Source: Siphonodentalium dalli (Eukaryota > Mollusca > Scaphopoda > Gadilida > Siphonodentaliidae). Taken from it: a DNA stretch of 64,000 bases. The notes beneath the pieces were generated by a model. That model saw only the letters and a list, made by a program, of their open reading frames with translations, was not told where the DNA came from and made no database searches. Each line of letters begins with the position of its first letter. The first letter of the stretch is position 1. Position numbers and translations under genes: made by a program. This document shows positions 25,501-32,390 of the stretch, in pieces. Where the stretch lies: positions 93,796,707 through 93,860,706 of the forward strand of contig CP136067.1 of NCBI GenBank assembly GCA_032622095.1, written 5' to 3'.

Positions 25501-28500
25501 AAAGTGAAAAATTTGGATACGCAACATGGTTTTCGTATTCAGTGAAGGCCAACTCTGTGTTATTGGTTACAGGAAAATAGCCCGATTTCTCTCCCCTGAA
25601 TTCTGTCCTCTGGGCTCGCAAGATTTTTTTTTTCAAATTGATACAATAATTTTTTTTCTATTTCAAATATTTCTCAGCTCTAACATAGCTCTATCAGGTG
25701 GAAGAATCTTATTTACTGACATTCGCTCTATTGTGGTCTGTTTTTGGGTTGAAAATGGCCAATTTGAGTCAAAAAATGGGTAAAATTGTATGCAAACCAA
25801 GGGGCATAACTCAATCAGGGACCAGCCTAGACCAGATTTTCAGGGCGAAATGACTTCGCCCTACTATGAGGGGGGCCACCCCCTTTTCGTACGCCGGATT
25901 CCGGGGTTAATATAGAGTATTCCGGATGCCGTGTGTCAGTACGCCGGATGCCGAAACCTGTATATTTCGTATTCCGGATGCCGAATTTACAATGACAGAT
26001 ATTATTTAGTGTTGATTTTTGCATTCATCATTAACTATGGTTGTCACATATTTAATTTTCCTACCCGTCGAACGACGGCATTTCACATTAGTCCCGCGTC
26101 AATAGAAACAATGACAACAATAGTGTAGATGGTGAACGTAAAATGTATAGTACGAGAGATAACTCGATCACTTTCGAGACTTCGACATGCGACCTTGAAA
26201 ATCTAACTTAGTAAACATGGCGCTCAAATTTATATATTGGTCTACCTCTGCACCCTCAGGACTCAACTTCACCCCACTAATTTTCTTTCTTAATGTCTCC
26301 TCTAATTTTTTTCGGTTGTTAACCAGAAAAAAAGTGGCCGCAGAGACTCCAGACAAGATGGCGTCCATCATGGCGACCATTTTTTTTTATATGATCCAGG
26401 TCTCTTTGATCACCATTAGAGTAAAGATGATACCACATGCGGTCTTGTTTTCAGCTCGTTTCGTTATGCTAATATACAACCCTTACAAATTAACCACAAA
26501 TCCGATACCAGAATCCAATATGGCGACAAAGATGGCCGCCGAAATGTGAAAATATGCTATTTTTCTGACATTTCACCACCTTTTGTTTGTCTCTGTGGGA
26601 ACATATTGGCATCATGGTGTGAATTTATACATTTATCGTATAGAAGAGTCATTAGCAAACACAAGGCGACCATAATATACATTCATTGTGGGATTTTTTT
26701 GTCCGATATCACATTTTCCCAAATGCCGGTATAATATCATATCCAAATAAAAGTCCTCCAAAATCTAAAATGGCGCCCACAGTGGCCGAAATATTTTTTT
26801 TAAATCATGGAAATTCCCTCATTTCCACATCATTGGGCAGTGCATTGGGCATTATTTTCGAGACAACTGGACACATGCTGACAGTTGAGTTGGAAAGACT
26901 GAGGTGAAGTAATTACTTTGCATCTCATGCAAGAAATTGTTTTCCAAATTGAAGATGGCGGCCAAAATGGCGACCGAAATTTGAAAACAAGCTCACATTC
27001 CTTTACTTTCTTACGATGGGCCTTATTGTTACGCGATTTATGCCCACAATTACATGTTCATATGGAAAATTGATATGAAGTACTCAATTGTGTTTGGCAA
27101 ATGTAAGGTAATTACTTCACCTCAGTATTTCCAACACAACTGTAAGAATCGGTGAGTTGGTCTCGACAATAATGCTCAATGATGTGAATATGACGGATTT
27201 CGGTGATTTTTCAAAATCTGTCTGCCATTGTGGGCGTCATTTTGTATTTGGGAGACTTTTATTTGGATATGGTACAGTGTTCCCAACTCACAATATGGTA
27301 TGGACTTGTCGTGACAATAATGCTCAATGGTGTTAAAATCAGCGATTTTCGGCGATTTTTCTATTTCTGTGGCTATTTTAGCCGCCATCTTGGATTGGGC
27401 TAATATTCCTCAACTCAGGTATAAGAGGATTCCTAGCTCGAGTATCTCATGCACATATATATTCATAGGTGTTGTTAGCATATAACATTCATTGATTCGA
27501 AACATTAGCGTCGATTCAGCTTTGACCTATTATACCGGTATTTGGGAAAACGTGATATCGGACAAAAATATTCCACAATGAATGTATATTATTGTCGCCT
27601 ATTTTGGCTAATTTGTAATGGTTGTATATTAGCATAACGAATCGAGCGGAAACAAGACCGCATGTGATATCATCTTTACTATAATGGTTATCAAAGATAC
27701 CTGGTGCATATAAAACAAATGGCCGCCATGATGGACGCCATATCTGCGGCCACTTTTTTTTTGGTAACAACAGAAACAAATTAGAGGAGACATTAAGAAA
27801 GAAAATTAGTGGGGTGAAGTTTAGTCCTGTGGGGGGGGGGGGTGCATGGGTCGACCAATATCTCCTGATGCAATTCAGTTCATCTCGCCCGCCCGGAACA
27901 GCGGAGTTTTTGTTTGTCTCTATCAAATGGAACCAATATTTCATTATCGGAGCTAAAAACCCTCCTAATCAAAGAGTACGGTGTTACTCAGTGGGCTGCA
28001 TTGTTGGGTATGGCGAATTTCAAAACAAAAATATCATTGAAGAGGCTTAAACCCGATCCAGAATCCCCCCATGGAAGGTTTTTATGCTGTGACACGGAGA
28101 CGGAATGCAGCAACGTAAAGGGATAGTTGCATAGCACTCCCACGTCTCATTTTTCTTTGCGTATAATGGTCATATATAGAATGAATTGTACATTTTATAC
28201 TACCAATGCGTTGCTTTAGCTATAAACGTTTGGCAACAATGGGTTAAATTGGTATAAATAGTATTCCGGATGCCACCCTCTGTTATAGAGTATTCCAGAT
28301 GCCACCCCCCATTTTAGGCCGGATGCCAGAGGGGGTGGGGTGGTCCCCCTCTACTATAAAAATAAGGCGAAGTGGCCGTTCTATAGGGCGAAGTGAGTCT
28401 ACAAAATTTAAATTGATCAGTACCGGTACTACGACAGGAGTCGCTATAGAACGAAAATAGGAGAGATGAAATATGTCAATTAAACTTATGAAACAATGGT

Positions 28501-30094
28501 TGAAATATGGAGTCATTATGTTCACTTCATGACCCTAATAACTATTAATAATACCCAAACATAATTGTGAGAGGATAGCAGCATTTTATATCGTAATTGT
28601 GGGAGAATGACAGGATTTTATTTCATATTTTTCGGGTTGTTAAAAATGCCAACAATATTTATCAAACAGAAACGAAACGAAATCATGAACACTTTTACTG
28701 CGCTCTGTTAGTAATCCCGTTTGAAATTTTAATATGCTTCACAAATGAATTTGTTTTAACATTTCTTTAACCAAACTCCATAGAGGGAGTGATGAAATGA
28801 CACATTGTGAGAGGTGTGAGTTGTAATCTTCATTGTAAGGTGTGGTAATCACAGTAATCTAAAAATAACAACAACCAGATTAACACTTGAGGCCCGACGA
28901 TGTTTTCACAGCTGCCAGTAATCAGACTACGTTGTCAACATGCTTCCAGATTGGAGCATTACAGGTGTTAATTGTTTTATAACACCATGATACACCCTGT
29001 AAGTGGAGTATTGTGTGCAATCACAGTTGACAGTTGTAAATTATCATAAATTATTTGGGGCATTTTGCCGAATTTCGTCAGTCAACTTTGGAATTTTTAG
29101 GGCGACTTGAACTTCGCCCGACTGCAAAAATAAGGCGAAGCAGACGGCGCTAGGGCGAAGAAGTCGCCCACGTCGCCCTCTCGGCTGGTCCCTGAACTCA
29201 ATGACAAATTGTACGAAGAACATAAAGTAAAGATAAATGATTACCCCTAAAATTTATTTCTGTCGAAATTAAAACATGCTTGATGCGATATATGCCAACG
29301 ATAATGGCTCAGCATTGATTTGAAGTACAGTACCCCCTCCCAGGTTGCTGGTCCAAAATTGCTGGAAATTGTGTATTGCTACCTTGGTCCACAACAGGTT
29401 GAGATTTGTTGGGTTGGGTTGATGCTGTTTTGGACGGAGTCCCGTCCTGTTAATCTTCTATAACAGATTTACACCCAGAATCGTTTGTTGAACATATTAT
29501 CTGAACATTTCCCACCAATGAATATCAATCAGTCTGCTCTTGTATTATCTGTTTTTCTCTCTGTCATCTGCTTTTAATAATAGATCATTCCAATGTATTC
29601 TTTTATAACTGAATGGGAGATTCCATTCAGTATAGAAAGGGTTTTGGTCTCTATAAAGATGTTTAGATTGAAAACTTTTGACTTCGCCCATCAAGATAAT
29701 ATCAGACTATATTATTCAGGAGATTGTGGCCATGCAATTGTCTCATTGACAACTAGATAAATCGGTGCGATGTTGCATGGACTTCGTTTGGAAATAGAAC
29801 ATAGCTGGCTGACTACTGGATAAAACTTTCATGCCTTCGGCGCCAAGAATTAGTCTGTTATGATTGACAGGTGAAGTTAGAAGTTATGTTCAATCTAAAC
29901 TGCCCCAATATATTATAATCATCAATAAATCCTATAATATCTTATAGTTATTTAATATGGCTGATAGGCAAGCTGGCTACAGCTTGAAATTGATTTTAGT
30001 CACAAAATTAAGATATTTATAATTCTATTTATTGTTGCAGTCATTGACGCTGAACCCGACATCGATAGAGAACCCGATGTATTCAGAATCATAA
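1159..30094 (+). CDS. MAM/LDLa/EGF type I membrane protein with NPxY tail (3' part of gene)
   Basis: Fourteen exons: 1159-1500, 2912-3037, 5714-5869, 6424-6569, 7113-7314, 12276-12440, 15058-15213, 16944-17063, 19556-19625, 20544-20626, 22193-22286, 23719-23785, 24783-24833, 30041-30094. All have AG acceptors and GT donors, and phases match at every junction (1832 nt, about 609 codons plus stop). Domain order is partial MAM, LDLa, MAM, three LDLa, EGF-like, one transmembrane helix and a tail of about 60 residues with two NPMY motifs. The extracellular modules are bounded mainly by phase-1 introns, as is usual for shuffled domains. NPxY motifs in LDL-receptor relatives bind PTB adaptors and drive clathrin endocytosis, so a surface endocytic or adhesive receptor is inferred. 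MAM-LDLa repeats followed by EGF and TM resemble MALRD1-type proteins, but orthology is not shown. The signal peptide and earlier repeats lie upstream of the window. Confidence 0.9.
1616..1832. mobile_element. TTAA-type palindromic MITE (family C)
   Basis: Contains the family core ATTCTCTTATATATGC with GGGAG hairpins, the inner segment GTCAAGGTAAATATTGTTAGG, and the end GCTCCAGTCATGGAAGGG next to TTAA. The left end is diverged (TTGA instead of TTAA). Confidence 0.75.
1883..2094. mobile_element. TA-flanked long-palindrome MITE (family B)
   Basis: Starts CAGTAATACCCTAA and ends TTAGGCCATTACTG; the two ~105-bp arms are near-perfect inverted copies. It is flanked by TA on both sides, as for Tc1/mariner-type elements. 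Related copies: 3052-3264, 11260-11427, 14541-14752, 21549-21684, 22740-22894, 61692-61802; single arms at 3429-3537, 13155-13258, 16321-16424. Confidence 0.88.
2334..2768. mobile_element. Dispersed element with TIRs AAAGGCCCACTTAATTTTCG
   Basis: The left end AAAGGCCCACTTAATTTTCG and right end CGAAAATTAAGTTGGCCTTT are inverted copies. The first ~150 bp recur at 42863-43005. No transposase frame is visible; a non-autonomous element is inferred. Confidence 0.65.
2912..3037 (+). CDS. Exon: LDL-receptor class A repeat 1
   Basis: A phase 1-1 exon of 126 nt. It encodes one LDLa module with six cysteines and the calcium-cage ending [11 protein letters not shown]. Acceptor TTTTCTTGCAG and donor GTAAGT are strong. 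A 213-bp palindromic MITE begins only 14 bp after the exon end. Confidence 0.93.
3052..3264. mobile_element. Family B palindromic MITE, 14 bp after LDLa exon 1
   Basis: CAGTAATGCCCTAAGTAATC at the left and its inverted match at the right, flanked by TA. The long hairpin sits just inside the intron and could affect splicing of the preceding exon when folded. A single-arm relic lies at 3429-3537, and a family D fragment ending ATTTCAAGGCTTG lies at 3645-3698. Confidence 0.85.
3699..4490. other. Intron, nothing recognised
   Basis: I see no exon, repeat family or inverted repeat in this stretch. Confidence 0.5.
4491..5674. mobile_element. Pogo/Tigger-like non-autonomous transposon
   Basis: Left end CAGTAAAACCTCTCTAAACC, right end GGTTTGGAGAGGTTTCACTG (inverted). 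It is flanked by TA at 4489-4490 and 5675-5676, and 1184 bp long. The sub-terminal CGAACACC/TTCGG repeats are also mirrored. TIRs of the form CAGTRRAACCTCTC with a TA target are characteristic of pogo-type elements. No transposase ORF remains. Confidence 0.85.
5714..5869 (+). CDS. Exon: N-terminal part of second MAM domain
   Basis: Acceptor CCTTTACAG, donor GTAACC, phase 1-1. The peptide begins [10 protein letters not shown] and holds the MAM start pattern CSFD, then C, then DDDANW. It finishes in the SAFKSG region where MAM domains continue with G-K-F/Y. It lies 39 bp after the end of a pogo-like transposon (4491-5674). Confidence 0.92.
5870..6423. other. Intron, nothing recognised
   Basis: Ordinary AT-rich intron sequence between MAM exons; no repeat family noticed. 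Confidence 0.5.
6424..6569 (+). CDS. Exon: middle of second MAM domain, donor end triplicated
   Basis: Acceptor TTTATTTTACAG, phase 1 in, phase 0 out (last codon AGG, donor GTGAGT). It encodes the MAM core with [11 protein letters not shown]. The last ~60 nt plus donor are copied twice downstream (see 6511-6720). Reading past the first donor meets a TAA stop at 6576-6578, so this donor is the one that keeps the protein intact. Confidence 0.92.
6511..6720 (+). repeat. Three tandem copies of MAM exon 3' end with splice donor
   Basis: The segment TCTGCTTCATGA...GGACCTCTCAGGGTGAGT occurs at 6511-6575 and again from 6584. A third, diverged copy runs from about 6672. The shared TTC of ATTCTGG lies at 6525, 6598 and 6672, giving periods of 73 and 74. 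Copy 2 keeps a good donor; copy 3 reads CTCTCACTGCAAGTG and has lost it. The copies differ at several bases, so this is not simply a repeated read. Confidence 0.9.
7113..7314 (+). CDS. Exon: C-terminal part of second MAM domain
   Basis: Acceptor TTTATCATAG, phase 0 in, phase 1 out, donor GTGAGA. It encodes [11 protein letters not shown], a basic and hydrophobic stretch, and the MAM end motif DVAIDDVTF followed by C. It matches the second half of the first MAM in order and spacing, and the phase agrees with the AGG-ending previous exon. Confidence 0.92.
7477..7730. mobile_element. hAT-type MITE (family D) with perfect 8-bp TSD
   Basis: TIRs CAAGCCTTGAAATAG and CTATTTCAAGGCTTG are perfect, flanked by GCTGAAAC at 7469-7476 and 7731-7738. 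Inside are two palindromes of CAGAATGAGGTCCCCAGAGG type. An 8-bp target duplication is the hAT signature. Related copies: 3645-3698 (part), 14893-14946 (part), 19055-19464, 35423-35856, 51305-51979, 60957-61090, 63705-64000. Confidence 0.9.
7940..8215 (+). repeat. Dispersed repeat (family G)
   Basis: GTCTATTATTCACCTGGAG, AACAGACGAC and GAGTATTTAGTATAGAATGG recur at 63105-63300, and a shorter relative lies near 29475-29640. The last parts resemble inverted copies of each other (TTGTTGAACTTATTATCTGA). Confidence 0.65.
8216..11259. other. Intron, no gene or clear repeat found
   Basis: Open frames here are short, overlapping and lack splice support. A perfect short palindrome of CTTCCATATTTTAATATGGAAG sort lies at 8290-8335. 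I see no element boundaries. Confidence 0.45.
11260..11427. mobile_element. Family B palindromic MITE, internally deleted
   Basis: GCCCTAAGTAATCGACTCC at the left and its inverted match ending CATTACTG at the right; the hairpin loop is shortened. The sequence from 11428 to 11985 shows nothing I recognise. Confidence 0.78.
11986..12256. mobile_element. Family C MITE between two copies of intron sequence
   Basis: The MITE (12052-12189, core ATTCTCTTATATATGC) lies between two ~65-bp direct copies, 11986-12051 and 12192-12256. Both end in GGATTTACAAATGTTTG with T-rich upstream parts. The second copy forms part of the pyrimidine tract before exon 12276 and carries an extra cryptic acceptor (CTTTTCAG). 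Confidence 0.75.
12276..12440 (+). CDS. Exon: Thr/Pro linker plus LDLa repeat 2
   Basis: Acceptor TTTTTCCATTAG, donor GTAAGA, phase 1-1. It starts with a short linker (TMAPATAPP) likely to be O-glycosylated. The LDLa module follows, with six Cys and the calcium motif DCPDNSDE. It lies 5 kb after the MAM exon; the intron just upstream carries a MITE flanked by a direct duplication of the pyrimidine-rich region. Confidence 0.93.
12776..12963 (+). repeat. Minisatellite, ~33-bp unit
   Basis: CCCAATTAAACCGGTATTCA followed by GGATCCATATG recurs about 5-6 times with decay towards the right. It is intronic and has no ORF of note. Confidence 0.85.
13028..14640 (+). repeat. Tandem duplication interrupted by a hAT element
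   Basis: Copy 1 (13028-13258) and copy 2 (13259-13375 continued at 14526-14640) share CATCTTGATG, GTGTGAAATTTATC, ATAACCATGACTAGTAT and an adjoining family B arm. Copy 2 is split at ACTAGTAT by the element 13376-14525; copy 1 has the uninterrupted site. Confidence 0.88.
13376..14525. mobile_element. hAT-type element rich in GTAATCGATTAC motifs
   Basis: 8-bp TSD ACTAGTAT at 13368-13375 and 14526-14533. Imperfect TIRs CTGGTTTGGGGTAATC and, inverted from the right end, CAGGGTTGGGGTGATT. Both ends carry many GTAATCGTAATC/AATCGATTAC sub-terminal repeats. Length 1150 bp, no transposase frame. A CAGGGTTGGG start with GTAAT-rich ends is typical of some hAT groups. Confidence 0.9.
14541..14752. mobile_element. 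Family B palindromic MITE
   Basis: CAGTAATGCTCTAAATAATC at the left, inverted arm ending GGGCATACTG at the right, TA flanks. It belongs to the second copy of the local tandem duplication. Confidence 0.85.
14948..15027 (+). pseudogene. Partial upstream copy of the LDLa-3 exon (pseudo-exon or cassette)
   Basis: About 78 bp here match the acceptor and first ~70 nt of the exon at 15058, 104 bp downstream, with substitutions. The frame runs through the linker and the first Cys, then meets TGA at 15025-15027. A possible donor (GTAAGA at 15011) would define a 57-nt exon, 14954-15010, with phase 1 at both ends, so it could be spliced in without a frameshift as an extra Thr/Ala/Pro linker with one Cys. 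The pyrimidine tract is weak because a MITE fragment abuts it. It is probably non-functional, but this cannot be decided from sequence. Confidence 0.75.
15058..15213 (+). CDS. Exon: Thr/Pro linker plus LDLa repeat 3
   Basis: Acceptor GATTACAG, donor GTAAGT, phase 1-1. A linker rich in T and P ([12 protein letters not shown]) precedes an LDLa module with six Cys ending [11 protein letters not shown]. The full set of Ca-binding acidic residues is present. Confidence 0.93.
15214..16943. other. Intron with one TTAA-type MITE and a family B arm
   Basis: A family C copy with decayed ends is at about 15978-16222, and a single family B arm is at 16321-16424. A short perfect palindrome, CTTTACAGTATACTGTAAAG, sits at 15724-15743. 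Nothing else is recognised. Confidence 0.6.
16944..17063 (+). CDS. Exon: LDLa repeat 4 with an inserted residue in the Ca motif
   Basis: Acceptor CTTTTTATTCCAG, donor GTAAGG, phase 1-1, 120 nt. Six Cys are present. The closing motif reads [12 protein letters not shown], one residue longer between Cys and the acidic cluster than the usual C-x-D-x-S-D-E. The acidic residues remain, so calcium binding may be kept or altered. Confidence 0.92.
17408..17740. mobile_element. Possible hAT-like remnant
   Basis: GGTACCAGTCTTGAGG with GGGAGAAGTC at the left and GGGCGACTT/CTCCAGGCTGGTCCTT at the right mimic the ends of the element at 25816-29194. Inner GGGAGAAGTCACTTCTCCC palindromes are present. No target duplication was found. 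The rest of this intron (17740-19015) shows nothing recognised. Confidence 0.35.
19055..19464. mobile_element. Full-length family D element between direct repeats
   Basis: Ends CAAGCCTGCAAATAG and (inverted) CAAGTCTGAATTAAG; two internal CAGAATGAGG palindromes surround a ~200-bp unique middle. It is bordered by two ~38-bp direct copies of TTTGTAACCCAAGAGCATAA (19016-19053, 19465-19503), much longer than an 8-bp duplication. Confidence 0.75.
19556..20626 (+). CDS. Two exons forming an EGF-like domain (19556-19625, 20544-20626)
   Basis: Exon 19556-19625 (acceptor TTTTTTGTTTCAG, donor GTGAGT, phase 1 to 2) gives [13 protein letters not shown]...MC. Exon 20544-20626 (acceptor CCCCTTGAACAG, phase 2 to 1) completes [12 protein letters not shown]. 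Together they give six cysteines with EGF spacing, including the C-x-C after the fourth. A polar Q/S/N-rich juxtamembrane stalk follows. This is the only EGF-like module seen, just outside the membrane. Confidence 0.88.
19870..20380. repeat. Dispersed repeat copies related to 1-640 and 38.5-39.0 kb
   Basis: GTTTACTAGCACAAAATACA, CAGGTCAAGTTCAAATTCCG and the ACTTGATCTGTATTTTGGG block recur in several other introns and intergenic stretches of the window. No ORF of note. Confidence 0.55.
20707..21959. mobile_element. Cluster of three TTAA-flanked MITEs and one family B MITE
   Basis: Family C at 20711-20864 (TTAA left, TTA right). A second type at 21111-21492 has TIR CCCTTTACCCAACA, a long ATTCTCTTATATATGCGAG hairpin and TTAA on both sides. 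Family C also at 21775-21955 (TTAA on both sides). Family B at 21549-21684. TTAA targeting points to piggyBac-type mobilisation. Confidence 0.82.
22047..22286 (+). repeat. Transmembrane exon: 73-bp tandem triplication with three acceptors
   Basis: Three copies begin at 22047, 22120 and 22193, each right after TTTTCAG and each starting GTTGGAAGATAGC. The period is exactly 73, not a multiple of three. The C-terminal part of copies 1 and 2 (GTTGTTCTCATTTTCAG) doubles as pyrimidine tract and acceptor for the next copy. Acceptor 1 gives the TM helix, then a stop at 22202-22204. Acceptor 2 gives the TM, a Cys-containing shifted tail and a stop early in the next exon. Only acceptor 3 stays in frame with the NPMY exons. 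Confidence 0.93.
22193..22286 (+). CDS. Exon: transmembrane helix and stop-transfer (third acceptor)
   Basis: Phase 1 in, phase 2 out, donor GTGAGT. It encodes [19 protein letters not shown] and further hydrophobic residues, then basic IRKR, a typical type I single-pass anchor with a cytoplasmic basic stop-transfer. This acceptor was chosen because only it joins in frame to 23719 and onward. A dispersed repeat begins within about 8 bp of the donor. Confidence 0.9.
22294..22680 (+). repeat. Dispersed repeat family A, starting beside a splice donor
   Basis: ACATATTATGGACTTGTTCG, TAGTACTCAGG, GATTTCGCCATCGAG and ACTACTTTGAGCAA recur in the same order at 42350-42676. They recur inverted at 62309-62675. 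About 380 bp; no ORF; copies are 80-90% alike by eye. Confidence 0.8.
22740..23718. other. Intron: family B MITE, then nothing recognised
   Basis: The MITE is 22740-22894 with TA flanks. From 22895 to the next exon I see no repeat family or exon. Confidence 0.55.
23719..23785 (+). CDS. Exon: cytoplasmic tail with first NPMY motif
   Basis: Acceptor TTTCATTTTTAG, phase 2 in, phase 0 out, donor GTAAGT. It encodes [26 protein letters not shown] fits NPxY, the PTB-domain/clathrin sorting signal of LDL-receptor relatives; function here is inferred. Confidence 0.9.
24683..24740 (+). pseudogene. Decayed copy of the NPMY exon
   Basis: CCATGTATGGCTTTGACC and the following CTACCACTAAGTAT mirror the 3' end of exon 23719-23785 (CCAATGTATGGCTCGGACC, CTACCAGTAAGTAT), about 930 bp away. 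The donor G of GTAAGT is now C, and part of the 5' half is deleted. The reading would give TMYGFDLP, so the NPMY motif is broken. Confidence 0.7.
24783..24833 (+). CDS. Exon: cytoplasmic tail, 17 codons
   Basis: A phase 0-0 micro-exon after GAATAATTTCAG with donor GTGAGT. It encodes [17 protein letters not shown]. It is symmetric, so it can be skipped without frameshift. The support is splice sites and frame continuity only. Confidence 0.82.
24947..25194. mobile_element. Family C MITE
   Basis: It has the family hairpins, the central GTCAAGGTAAATATTGTTAGG and the right end GCTCTAGTCATGGAAGGG next to TTAA (25195-25198). The left end is diverged. Confidence 0.78.
25816..29194. mobile_element. 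3.4-kb hAT-type element with an internal foldback
   Basis: TIRs CAGGGACCAGCC and GGCTGGTCCCTG, flanked by a perfect 8-bp TSD AACTCAAT (25808-25815, 29195-29202). Sub-terminal GGGCGAA/TTCGCCC and GTATTCCGGATGCC repeats are mirrored at both ends. Inside, 26217-26760 and 27515-27870 are inverted copies rich in AAGATGGCG-type sequence around a ~750-bp centre. Short ORFs (for example about 70 aa at 27914-28126) are not recognised as transposase, so the element is probably non-autonomous and compound. Confidence 0.9.
29475..29645. repeat. Family G relative
   Basis: TTGTTGAACATATTATCTGA, AACATTTCCCACC and the TATAGAAAGGG end correspond to parts of 7940-8215 and 63105-63300. Diverged. Confidence 0.5.
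30041..30094 (+). CDS. Terminal coding exon with second NPMY motif and stop
   Basis: Acceptor TATTGTTGCAG. It encodes [17 protein letters not shown] and ends with TAA at 30092-30094. The second NPMY lies four residues from the C-terminus. The preceding intron (24834-30040) holds a 3.4-kb hAT-type element. Confidence 0.9.
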   Translation, partial: SLTLNPTSIENPMYSES

Positions 30095-30820
30095 GCGAGG
30101 GAACCCATTATAAGAGAATCCAACATATTAATATTGTTAATTTATTGCAAAACTATATAAATGCTTATTTAAAGGATAGTTTGTAGTGAGATTACACATG
30201 ACCATGAAAGAAATGTGTCACAAATTGTCATGTGACCCATCTCTGAATCTGCACATTCGAAGTTGTCACAATCCACCGATTTCTTTTGTTTCAAAAAACT
30301 TTTTTGTGCTTATTAATTTTGGTGTACAAGTTACAGCTCTATATATACACCTTATGTAAACCTAAAGAGGTGCCAATAGTCTCCTGACTATAAGGTGATG
30401 ATGCTGTCTAAATTATCCGTCTCCTTATAACGTGACATGAGTTTTAAAAAAATGCCATATTTCAACATTAAACTATCAGCTCATTGGAAATAGATTTTTC
30501 AGTCTGATCCAGGATGGCATGGTATGGACCAGACCCTTATTTCCACAGTTGGCTCAAATTTATCCATAAAATTTGCCAATTGACTGAATTTCTTTAATAG
30601 ACATTTGTAAACTCGTAGCAAACTACCACTGGTAAGAGACATTTTATGATTTATTTAACAAATTTCATATACAAAATAAATTATTTTATTAGTCATAAAC
30701 ATTCTATATTTAATACCCGATAACAAGAATCATATTTCCATATTTTGTTATTGTTACATGTTATTGTTATGTTTTTGAATGGAAAATAAAATGGAGAAAT
30801 AAACTGTTTTCTATTGTGAT
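30095..30820 (+). promoter_or_regulatory. Probable 3' UTR with polyadenylation signals
   Basis: AATAAA hexamers occur at 30675-30680, 30785-30790 and 30798-30803, followed by T-rich sequence. No coding potential or repeat family is seen between the stop codon and these. The transcript probably ends near 30.82 kb. Confidence 0.5.
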
Positions 30821-31218
30821 TAATATTATTCACTATAAGGTGTCTTACCTCTTCGTGCCCTCTGGATATAATGTCCTTAGTAGGAACATCCAGTTATATT
30901 CTGCGATTCGCAGGTGTCAAGTGTTGGTCTCGATATATGGGTCCGTATGTGAGACTTGTATGACACGGCATGAAAGGTCAGATATTGTGTTCTCCTTCAT
31001 TTTTTTGTATAAAGGTAGCCTAATTTGTATTTGGGGGATATTGACCTTAACGTGTGGAAGTTTATTGTGTGTCTGGGCGGGAACAGTTAGTCATCGGGAA
31101 TTGTGTTAGGTTCACCTGTGTCAGATTTCTGATGTGAGCCATACATCGCTGGATGATGGTTTTGATGTAATTTGTGTATCCATATACTAAGTAGTTGGGA
31201 TGATTAATTACAAGATTA

Positions 31219-31577
31219 TAGTTTAGCAAGGGAAGCCTAACTGTCTTAGTAAAGCATATGTCGGTATAAATTGTTGTAAGTTGCTTGTTAGGTATGATAA
31301 CTTAGGTGATTAGATATTTGGTGTACAAATACTTATTGTATTAAAATATCGTGTAACTAATTTCGCTTGGGTTAAGCTCTTCATGTGAATCGTCACTTGG
31401 TGAATTCGTGATAATTCACCTGAAGAGCTTAACCCAAGTGAAATCAGTTACACTATATTTTAATACAAGTATTTGTACACCCAATACCTAATCTCCTAAG
31501 TTATCATACAAAGCAACTTAAGACAATTTATACCGACCTGTGCTTTATAAGACATTTAAGCTTCCCTTACTAAACTA
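31219..31577. mobile_element. Harbinger-like foldback MITE, TTA target
   Basis: Arms of ~165 bp: TAGTTTAGCAAGGGAAGC at the left and GCTTCCCTTACTAAACTA at the right. It is flanked by TTA (31216-31218, 31578-31580). The loop is near 31390. A 3-bp TWA target is typical of PIF/Harbinger elements. Confidence 0.75.
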
Positions 31578-32390
31578 TTATCATGTTTTCTATTGTGATT
31601 CACCATTGCCTGGAGTCACACTTGCATAATTACACTTACGTATGACCAGTCTCTTTGAAAACCCTATGAAAATGTTACCTTATTTAAGTCCACATATCTC
31701 GGATTTCATTTCTGTTTTGATGGGATTCCTTCCATATCATTGGTTTTGGCTCAGAACATGCACGATTTCATTGGTCTGTGATGTAACAGATCATTTCAAG
31801 GGCGGAATCCAATCTCCATAAAAAGCCAATACCTATTCTAAACACTTGATCAATATTATGCAGTGCCAATGAAAACACCTTACTTTAAAAGGGTATTGTA
31901 CACTAAATCTGGCCAATTATTGGACCATCTCCTAATATGAATCATACGTGACACGTAGTGCAACAACCACACACTGGTTGTCATGGATTATGCAATCTTG
32001 CAGCCAACATGCTGTAAATGATGTCATGAACTGTGCCATGACGTCTTCTCTGGTTTTAATTTAGCTAACAAAATTGGTCTAAATGAAACTGATATGCCTA
32101 AATCACATGGGAATTCTTCGCAAGTTGTGAAGTTGACAATTTTATCTCGTTTGTCCACTTCCAATTCCGCAATTTTACAATCTCCAGGCAGTTGCTAACC
32201 GGAAGTCAAGTGTCAATTCACAAAAAAAACATACACACCACCGGGATTTGGCTCATCGCTATAGAAATAAAAGGCCGTCCGGCCACAGTGTCCCTCAAAA
32301 AAGTGGCTTCATTGGGGGCATCAGCTTTTCTGGAAAAAATAACAAGGACCCTAAATCCGATACTAAATTTCAGAACAAAATGGGTGGATC
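31578..32390. other. Intergenic, one MITE fragment
   Basis: 31889-31945 matches one end of the foldback element at 41602-41948 (TGTACACTAAATCTGGCC, GGACCATCTCC). Nothing else is recognised. Confidence 0.5.

Noticed and set aside
27516-27944. 142-codon minus-strand ORF
   Set aside because: It lies across the inverted arm and a G-rich run of the hAT-type element; the peptide is low-complexity and mirrors the frame at 26217-26549, as expected for an inverted repeat rather than a gene.
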